A stretch of DNA of 64,000 nt, from contig CM057832.1 of assembly GCA_030068075.1 (NCBI GenBank), forward strand, positions 77,666,002-77,730,001, read 5' to 3'. This document shows positions 24,001-34,034 of this stretch, piece after piece. The notes beneath the pieces were generated by a model that saw only the letters and a program-made list of their open reading frames with translations, did no database searches and was not told where the DNA came from. This DNA comes from Paguma larvata. Its lineage: Eukaryota; Chordata; Mammalia; Carnivora; Viverridae. A program made the translations under genes and the position numbers. The first letter of the stretch is position 1. Every line of letters starts with the position of its first letter.

Positions 24001-27000
24001 TGGGGCAGCCAAGGTCAAAGAGGTTTTTGCCTGCTTTCTCCTCAAGGACTTTGATGGCTTCCTATCTTACATTTAGGTCTTTCATCCATTTTGAGTTTTT
24101 TTTTTGTATATAGTGTAAGAAAGTGGTCCAGGTTCATTTTTCTTCCTGTCGCTGTCCAGTTTTCCCAGCACCATTTCCTGAAGAGATTGTCTTTATTCCA
24201 TTGGATATTCTTTCCTGCTTTGTCAAAGATTAGTTGGCCATACATTTGTGGGTCCATTTCTGGGCTCTCTCTTATGTTCCATTGATCTGAGTGTCTGTTT
24301 TTGTGCCAGTACCATACTGTCTTGATGATTACAGCTTTGTGATACATCTTGAAGTCCAGGACTGTGATGTCTCTGGCTTTGGTTTTCTTTTTCAAGATTG
24401 CTTTGGCTCTTTGGGGTCTTTTCTAGTTCCATACAAATTTTAGGATTGTTTGTTCTAGCTCTGTGAAGAGTGCTGGTATATTTTGATAGGGATTGCTCAA
24501 CTGGGTATTTTTATAATCCCTCAGCCTCTGAGGTTCTCATTCTTTTTAATTCTATTCATTTTGACAATTTTTAATTATATATCAAAAAGTCCACACCCAG
24601 TTAGGTCCCTTTCATTCCTTACGTATATCTGTTAAATGTATCGATGTTAGGACAAAGGCTGATTTTTACCTCAGAATTGCAACCTTTCATTGTTCACTGA
24701 CTTCCTATTAAAATATGAGTTCTTAATCTCTAGTAATCAATCACATTTGATCAAATGCTTTCCAGTCTTCCTTGGGTTCAGAAACACTAGTTTTGCTGAC
24801 AGACATTGGACTGTTGCCTGGAAGTGACTTTTCCATTCATCTTGGCAGCTGGAGGATTATTCAGAGTGGGCGTGACTATTCATTTCACTTGATTTTGGCC
24901 AAAGTACAGACAGAAGGACCTCAGGCCCATCTGCTCTTAGTAAACATCACAGGAACTGATGTGAGACCATATCTTGGCCTTAGCCAAGCAAGTCTCAGTT
25001 GCTATTTTTATTATTTCAATTTTATGCCTTAAACCAAAATGATTTGAAACCCCCCCCAAAAAAAGAATAAATTGCACTAATTTACGAAATCCTAAACTCA
25101 ATACAAGTCTAAAATTTTCCAAGAAATTTTTGAACCAAACCAAAGGCCATCCTCCCAAATTACCCATTGCACTAATTCAGTCCAGAAATTAACTTTGATA
25201 TGTTCCAGAATGACTGAATCGGGTTATCAAAATATTTGCCGAAAGTAGTATTTACATTTGACTTTGGACCCTAGGAGGATAGAAAGGAATGAGAAACAAC
25301 TTTATTAGTTTTGTAATTTATTTTCTTTTAAGGAAAAGTTACTTTATTAGAGGAATATCCCTTTAGGCCATGGGCTTATTTGAGGAATTTTTGTTAGTTT
25401 GTGAGAGTCTGGCTAATACTCTATGGTTTGGTTTGTGTTCCGTGCAGGTTACTATTTTTGTATCTCAAAGCCAAAAGCCACAGGGACGGCCACAGTTACT
25501 GTTCATCTCAGGGATGCGAAAGAGTCAAGATCCAGGCAGCAACAGACTCAAAAGACATCAGTAACTGCATGGCCAAAGCGTATCCCCAGTATTACAGGAA
25601 GCCATCGGCACTCAAGCGCATGCCATCCATGCTCACCGGGCTTTGTCAAGACTGCGGGACCCGCCAGGTAAACAAGGAAGAAAAGTGGGCTGTGAGTTGG
25701 GAGAAAGAATGAAAAGTTTTCTGTTTTGGCTTTTTTGTTGTATTTTTATTTTTGCAATAGGCACATTTTTCATTGAAACATCTGTATTGCCAAGTTAGAA
25801 ATATTGCATGGTTTCTCCTGAATTGTGGCCCGTTCTAGAATGTGATGCTTATAAGAAGCAAACTAGTCCATATTCATAATTAAAACATCTTACCCCTATG
25901 ATGATAATGCCAGTTTATCCTGGATGACTGGAAACTTTTTGGTCCTCATCTTCCCTCCCCCCGCCCTAAGGTGTGATTCTGTTACAATATTCCTATTGGG
26001 TTGACATGTCAGTGATATAGAAAAATGCGTTGTTTTACTGACAACTGTAAAATTTCTCTTCCGAAAATGCAGTTCATATGAAAATTGTTTCCTTTTTTTT
26101 CCAAGGAAGGTGTTAATTTTGAAGCATGTGCTATTATATTTACCTGTAATTAAAAGTACAAACTATCTTTGGCTAGAAGTAAAATGGTTCTCCTGACATA
26201 TTCTTAATTACAAGGTCTCTCTCTGGATCTTAAGAAAACATGACATTGAAAGTCAGTCCAAAATATGAGCTCAAATTGGGCATGGAGTTTCCAAAGGAAG
26301 TCAGACCAATCCCAAGTGAAAAAGAAGTATAGAATTAATACTGTTCTAATTGATATTTAACCTTTACACAAACAAATATGGGTTAAGGGAAATGGGTCTC
26401 AAAGTGGGGTACAGACTGACAACATCAGCATCACCTGGGACCTTGTAAAATATTAGAATTCTTGGTCCTATGCCAGTCCTACTGAATCAGAAATTTTTCT
26501 TATTTGTTTTTGCCTCTCGGTGATAGTAAGAGCAGGGATTTATTCTTCCTATTATGATCCTATTCTTCCCATTATGATCTCACTACCAGCTCACTATCAC
26601 ACTTTCAGTGTTTCATATCCCGGTGCCACCTCTATTCTCCAACTCAACTGAAACCAACTCACCATACTACCAACCCAATAAGCAACCAACCAAGTCACCA
26701 ACTAATCAACCCACCAACCAACCAACCAACCAACTAACCAACCAACCAACCATGTCATGAGGAAGTTTATATAGATCCTTGCATATCCCATTTAACGTCT
26801 TGACTGCTAAAGTGGCATTTTTAGATAATCTTTGTGAGAAAGTAAATTCTCCAGCCCAATTCTCAAGCTGAATTTGTTAAGAAAGCCTTCATTACTGAAA
26901 AGATTATATAATTTATAATAGCAACTGCAACAACATAATTTTTAAAAATAATCATCATTGGAAATAGCCTGTCTTGTTAAATGTCCAGTTAAATAGTTAA

Positions 27001-30000
27001 TGGTTAATGTTTAGCATTCTTTATTTTGTGTGCGCGTGTGCGACACGCTTGAAACCTTGGTTAGAATTTATTTTTTTGAAAATATTATTTATATATATTG
27101 GTGCAGTTGCACAGTACTTGAAGTATTTGAAAGCATCACTTTTAGTTGGAAATTTGTGGGAATTAGTTTGTTTTGAATATCAAAAACAATCTCGTGTATG
27201 TTAGGAGTAAGTAGGCAAATTCACATGAATTTTTGACTCCAAACCTGAGACTCAGAGAAATGTGGAACTTCTGAATGTTTAGTATCTTGAGGACTATTTG
27301 CCCTTGTGATGAAGTCATTGACATCCATTCATAAGGATATATACTTTAAGTGCCCAATTGTGTGGGAGTTAGGCTTGCTTTTGAATGAGAAGAAAGCCTT
27401 TATTTAGGGAGGAGGGAGGAGGAAGGTGGTGAGATTTGGAGCCTGGGAGTGATTTTGAGATGAAGCATTGTGAGAAAGCAAAGTTGCTGCACTGTGTATG
27501 GAATGTGCTAGAACGGTGGGGTTAGGGGCCAGTACAAAAGGTGTGGCTTGATTTAGGGGACACCTTGCAAATCTGGTAGAAGAATTTAACCTGGTAATGC
27601 GCTACTAAAAGGTTTTGAACAGGTTAATCCTTGTCATCTATATTTCTCTTAGTTTTGCAATGACTCAGTCCCTATTTAAGATAACTGGTCTGAAAAGGAC
27701 CTTTAAAAAGATTTGTGACTATTGTTTGCATAAAATGTTTATAAGTGTAAAGTACATTCACTTAGTCTTTTGCAGAATTGATTTTATTAATAAGATTACA
27801 ATTATTTGAGACTGGGATTATTCCAGAAAATGAGGAACATATACTTCTTGTATTAAGACTGTGTCAGAAGAGGGAATTCTAGGCCAGGCAATAGGTACCA
27901 AAAGTTCACAAGGGGAAAAAAAAACACCATTGGGTTTGATATCATTGAGTTTATTTTTAGGCCTTTTTGAAGGAAGCTGCAGTTGACATAAATATGGAAC
28001 TTCTTCCCTGTGTAGGTGGTGTTTACTAGTGATCCTCATAAAAGCTACCTCCCCGTGCAATTCCAGTCACCCAGTAAAGCAGAGACTCAGCGTGGAGACC
28101 TGTCTGTGATCTCTGTAAGTACCATCTGACCTATACGCTGCCTCAGCTTCTCACTTCAGTGTTTCATCCCGGTGACATGAATCCTCTCTGGCAACAAACA
28201 GTCCCTTGGTGGCAAGCAATGTAGTGAAGGCATAAATACCTCCTAAATATTTGCATTTTTAAATAAGCTAAACTTATTTAAAAACCTTTTTTTCTCAGTA
28301 GATTATCTTTCCTGATTAGTTTTAGGTGAATGTCAGAATTCGTTCACCAAGTGTTAGTTGTCTGTTTTAGGGGAGTTTATGGAAGGAAAGGCCTGAACCT
28401 CATCGCCAACACTTAGAATTGGGGTGAAGAGCCAGCCTTGCCAGTGGTAACCAGCTGTTGGCATGAGATCTATCCAAAATCAGATTGAGCCGAGTGCCAC
28501 TGTGTTCGGAGCTCTTGGGGTAGCAGGTATCTGGCCATAAGTGATATGTAAGTGTATCCAGCCTGGGCCTGGTCCCTTTATAGACCTCTTTTTTTTAACT
28601 TTTATAATTGAAGTATAGCTGACATACAATATTATAGTAGTTCCAGGCACACCAGGTTTGACAGCATTGTACATTATGAAATGCTCACCATAGTAAGTGT
28701 AGTTACCACCGACACCATATAAAGTTATTACAGTATTATTGACTCTATTCCCCGTGCTGTACTTTTCCTCCCTGTGATTTATTTATTTTATAACTGGAAG
28801 TTTGTACCTCTTAATCCCCTTCACCTGCTGTACCCATAGGAGCTCAGTTTTTCAAAGTGGTAGGCAGTATAATCACAAATCCACATGTATGCAGACAAAA
28901 TTATACCTTACTCTTTTTTTTCTTTCCCAATTTTTTGATTGCGTTAAAATATATATAACATAAAATTCATCATCTTAACCACTTTTTAGGGTTGTTTTTT
29001 TTTAAGCTTATTTATTTATTTGAGAGAGAGAATCCCAAGCTATCAGTGCAGAGACCAATACGAGGCTCGATCCTATGAACCGTGAAATCATGACCTGAGC
29101 TGAAATCAAGAGTCAGACACTTAACCTACTGACCCACCCAGGCGCCCCAATCATCTTAACTACTTTTAAGCATACAGTTCAGTGGTATGAAGTACATTCA
29201 TAGTGTTGTGCAGGTATCACCACCATCCATCTCCAGAGCTGAACCCTAAATTAAGAACTTTTTAACAACTCTGAATTAAGAATATCCCTAGTAGGGTACC
29301 TGAGTGGCTCAGTCGGTTAAGTGTCCAACTTTGGCTCAGGTCATGATCTCACAGTTCATGGGTTCAGGCCCTGCGTCAGGCTCTGTGCTGACAGCTCAGA
29401 GCCTGGAGCCTGCTACAGATTCTGCACCCCCCTCTCTCTCACCCCTCCCCTGCTCACGCCCTGATTCTCTGTCTCTCTCTCTCAAAAATAAACATTTAAA
29501 AAAATAAAAAAAGACTATCCCTACTTAAGTGGGGAGGGTGAAATGAGGTATTCTTGATCAACAGACACCTAGTTTCAATTGACTAAGATGTATAAGCTCT
29601 CAAGATCTGCTATATATACAACATTGTCCCTGCGGTCAACAGTTATGTATAGTACACTTAAAATTTGTTAAGTGGATGGATCTCATGACCACACACAAAA
29701 ATTGAAAATAAACAAATAACGAAGATTCCTATTTAAAGGTAGTCCAAAGATTTCCCAACTATGTTTTTATGCCTACTGTCCTGTGTTAGCAACCGTTCAT
29801 TTTGTAGTACGTTCATGATGTAATTTTTTTGGCATGAAATTTGTTAGCTCAGCATCTCAGTGACATCGGCTGTCTGGAGAGCCTGACCCTAGCTGGTTGG
29901 CCTGGTGTCTGGTGGGAGTCAGTTGTGTCAAGGAAACAAGTGGGTGCTGAGTCTTTCTGCTCTAATAACTTCACTAAATAATTTAAGAAGATACTGCTTT

Positions 30001-33000
30001 GCTCAAAAAATCTCAGGCCGGCTCTGCTCCAGGGTCTGAAGACTTTTTTTTTTTAAGTTTTATTTTTTATTTTGAAAGAGACAATACAAGCACAGGAGGG
30101 GCAGAGAGAAAGGGAGAGAGAGAAAAATCCCAAGCAAGCACCACATTCTCAGTGCAGAGCCCTACGCAGGGCTTGAACTCACCAACTGTGAGATCATGAC
30201 CTGAGTCAAAACCAAGAGTCAGACACTGAACCAACTGAACCACCCAGGTGCCCTGTGAAGACATTTTTTTAAACTCCGTTGCTTCACACGGCGTGCTTGG
30301 GACCCCGAAAAGTCACAGAACATTGTATTTTGTCATATTTACCTCTAGTGCTTTCCCCATGCAGTATCTGAAGAGTCTTTGCTAGAACATGGCATTCCTT
30401 TAGTCTCTGTGGAAACTGTTGTGTTTCTTTAAGCAGTAGGTTTTAGGGGGTTCTTTTCAAGAGGGCAGTTTAAGTGTGTTGAGGATCATTATTTTTTCTC
30501 AGATGTATCTCGATTTTAAGTATTCTGAGTTCTAAAAATAAGAGAAACCACGTCCAGTCTTTTCAAATATAAAATGGTACTTTACTTCAAGGATTTCCAG
30601 AATTATTCTATGGATTAGAGCAATATAAACATAGCTAAAAAGTCAGTTTTGATTCCTGAGACCAGTAGCAATTAGAAATAAAATTTTAATATAATTTCCT
30701 AAAACAAGTACAGGTGTAGTGGTGATAGCATTTCTTCTTTGTTAGCCTTTGGCATAGTTTATAATTTTACACAATTTATTTCTGCATTTTTTAAGGAAAA
30801 AAAAATTTTTTTAAGTTTTTATTTATTTAAGTCATCTCTACACCAGATTCAGAGCTTGCACTCACAACCCCGAGATCAAGAGACACACGCTTATCCAACT
30901 GAGCCAGCCAAGTGCCCCAATTTTATACATTTTAAGTAGGAACAGTGCCAATGGCTTAAATTAACATCGAATCAGTTTTTAGTCACGTGAGGGTTTTTTT
31001 CCTTCTTTTTTGGCTGACGAATTAATGATATTTGGATGTGTCTGGCATTCCTTTTCCTTCAAGAGGTCTCAAACCGCTAATTTAGTTTAAAGAGGACTAC
31101 TGGAAACTTCAGCTCACAATAATGGTGAACAAAATCTATTAATACCTTGTGGCTTAAATCCTGGTGAAATTACCACTTTTCCATTTTGATTTTACAGGAG
31201 AGCTATGGATGGAACAAAGGAGATGAGGCCATCTGGCTCTTCTCCTGTTCCAAACCTAAACTCTAATGGGGGTTTACATGTAGGGTAAGGCATGCTATTT
31301 TTTTCTGAACCAGTGTGACAATAAATGAGCTATCGGCGCTGCAGTACAGAGGCTGTCAGCTGATCGCTCGCTGAGTTTGCAAGCATAGGCCCCAGTGAAA
31401 GAGTGTGTGTAAGAAGGAAACCCTTACATGTGCAGAGAGAGTCACGCTGCTTGACTGAGTGCCTCCGTCAAGATGCATTTCTCAAGCATCCTATCCAAAC
31501 AGTGAAGACCAATCAAGGCGCGGTCTATGAGAACACTGGCTTAGTTTCAGGTGTTGGCAAAGAAAGAGTAAATGGATTATGCAGCTCAAATCCGGGAACT
31601 ATAAATTGATTCCTGGGTTTAGAAGACAGAGGGAAGGGCGAGAGAGATGAGCCATCCTGGAGATGTGAAATGGGGCAGACAGCAGACAACATTTTTCTAT
31701 TCTCAGGTCAACGGCACTGACTTCACCATCCAAAATCCGGGCGTTCTCCTCCTCGTCGTGGATGCCTGCAGCGTTCCGTTCCGCTTAGCGGCAAAGAAGG
31801 TTTTCTCTCTTGCCGATGTCAGTCGCGTGGAAGACTATTTGAGAACAGGCATCCCTCCAAGGTAGGTGGGGCTTGCTCTGTAAGAGGGACAAGCCACCTT
31901 GAACAGATGACACCCAGTTAACTCTGAGCTTTGGTTTGTCTTTCCACCCTTTCCCTCCGTGGGCATTTAAGGCCATTGAAAGGTATTCATTCCTTCCTCA
32001 TCTCAGAAGACACCTATGTGGTCTAAACTACGTATCATTGATAAGTGAAAGCTGGGCTGTTAGATGAGTTTGCAAATGGTGTGAAAGCTCTTTGAAGGGG
32101 AATTGCTCTATTTTTGGAACTTTACTGTCCCTCTTGATAGTATTGGTTGATCTGTTTTGCACCTTACTCACTCAGAAGGTTCATTACCAATATAAGCAAT
32201 TTTATAGACAATTTTGCCTTTGTGGCCATCTGTCCCACTGATAAGCCCCCAGATGGCACTGTGCTGTGAATTCATCCCCTGGCTCACGTGGAAACGACTG
32301 GAAAGGAGTCATCTGATTTTAAGTGGTTGAGTATCTGGTCTCTCTTTAAGAGCCCTCGTCTGATTGGTTTTGTTTTGTTGGTTTCTGAAGAAGCATGCAC
32401 ATGAGCAAAACCTTTCTTTTTGGGGATTGGTTAGACCCTGCCTAGAGGCGAGGAGAGGAATTCAGGCCCCTTTCTGTCTTCCTTGGTTATGCTGCCGACA
32501 TTCATTTACACGCTGACCTTCATTTAGTGAAATAACTAAGGAGGGACACAGGCTTCCTGGGGAGTAAAGTCCTGTCTAGTATTTGAACACATCTTCAGTT
32601 GTCTGATGACTTACGCCGTCTACACTTCACAGAACCAGGTCTCAGTAAGTCCCATAAAGTCATTGGATTATTTGAGTGTAATATTCAATGTGCATGTATA
32701 GCCCTGTCTTCTGCTTTATTTGAGAGACTTGTAGGGAATTCCAAGGCCTCAATTTCCTTTAAGGATTTAAAGGTTTTTTCCTAATGGTGGAAACACAGGT
32801 CCTTGGTCCACCTAAAACGAGCCAGAGTGTACCTCTCACCACAAATATTTAGGGTAACATGGTATCCTGCAAGATACTCTGTAGATTTAAAAGTTAAAAC
32901 CAACTCATTAAAAAGTCACCAGAAAGGGGTGACTTTGTTTCTAGAAAGGGGACTGAAGGAAGGCTTTTAAGATACGGATAGTGCTCTGCTTATCATCCAG

Positions 33001-33988
33001 GCTCGTAACATAAGAATGTTTAGTGGGCAGAAATTCAGTGTGCTATATATACACTTAGTAAAACTTTTCTGCCATTGTGTTGTATCTTAACAAAGTTCAA
33101 GAGGTTATGGAGCAACCGGCAGAGACTTCTAGAGAGATCGTGGACGTATTGGGGGTGGGGGACCATTGGGGACCTGTAAGTGATCTCATGGGACTAGCCT
33201 GAAGAGGGTCAGGCCCATAGGGTTGCCATGGTCAGACCTCTGTTCGGACTCTGAATGGTCACCACTGCTTTAGAATGATGTCAACAAGGAATCCATACCA
33301 ACCTAAAACTTCTGAATCTTAATAAAACATGTCAGGGCCCACAGTAAGAAAATGAATACTAAGGGATATATACAAGGTGAAGAAAAGGATAGATTTTCCA
33401 TGTTTCTGGAGGGAAAATTAATACTGTAAAGATGTCACTCTACCTAGATAAATATAAATTTAACATTTCCGTAAGTATCCCAAGAGGTTACTTTTCTATT
33501 TTCCTTGACGGTTGGTACTGAAGTTCATCTGGAAAAATGAATGTGGGAGAGTAAAAAAATATTTGTAGGCAACTTCAAATAATACAGGGGGCTTGTTTTT
33601 ATAAGACATTAAAATAAATTGTGAGGCCATAGTAATTAAGCCAGCATGGCATTGGCAGAGGGGAGAGGAGAGATCGGGAGTAGAGAAAATCCACAAACAG
33701 GTCTAAGTATATACGTTGATATGCTACATAACAAACATGGCAACTTAAACCGAACCATGGGGCACAGATTTTATTCCATTTTAGAATTGTTGTTTGTTCG
33801 TTTATTTAATGAATAGATAATGGGACTTAAATAGATAAGTAGAGTATCTGAAACACACAAAACTAATCTCCTCTGCTAATTTATTCCATTAAAAGAGCTG
33901 AGTCTCAATTCGTTCACTGGGTCAACTGACCGAAATGACCTTTGCTTTCGCCTTCCCTGCCCTTGGAGACCCCTTGTAATAGTAATAA

Positions 33989-34034
<46 letters not shown>

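Larger units (their letters stand above)
25668..28015. other. CEMIP2 intron, 2.35 kb
   Basis: Contains a MER5-like fragment at about 26395-26505 and a CCAA-rich tract at 26700-26751. There are no SINEs; the rest shows no recognised element. Confidence 0.6.
28115..31706. other. CEMIP2 intron, 3.6 kb
   Basis: Antisense L1 3' UTR pieces at 28585-28850 and 28925-29270 (the second split by a SINE), a sense L1 3' piece at about 29560-29740, and SINEs at 28995-29148, 29293-29512, 30043-30253 and 30803-30918. 30920-31700 shows no repeat or exon I can support. Confidence 0.6.

Noticed and set aside
26640..26751. Spaced CCAACC repeats, considered as a CRISPR-like array
   Set aside because: It is a decayed tetranucleotide microsatellite in a mammalian intron, without fixed-length repeats and spacers.
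31198..31290. Exon-like stretch after CAG (AGCTATGGATGGAACAAAGG)
   Set aside because: The CEMIP2 frame joins directly from 28114 to 31707 with nothing missing, and no donor is well placed.
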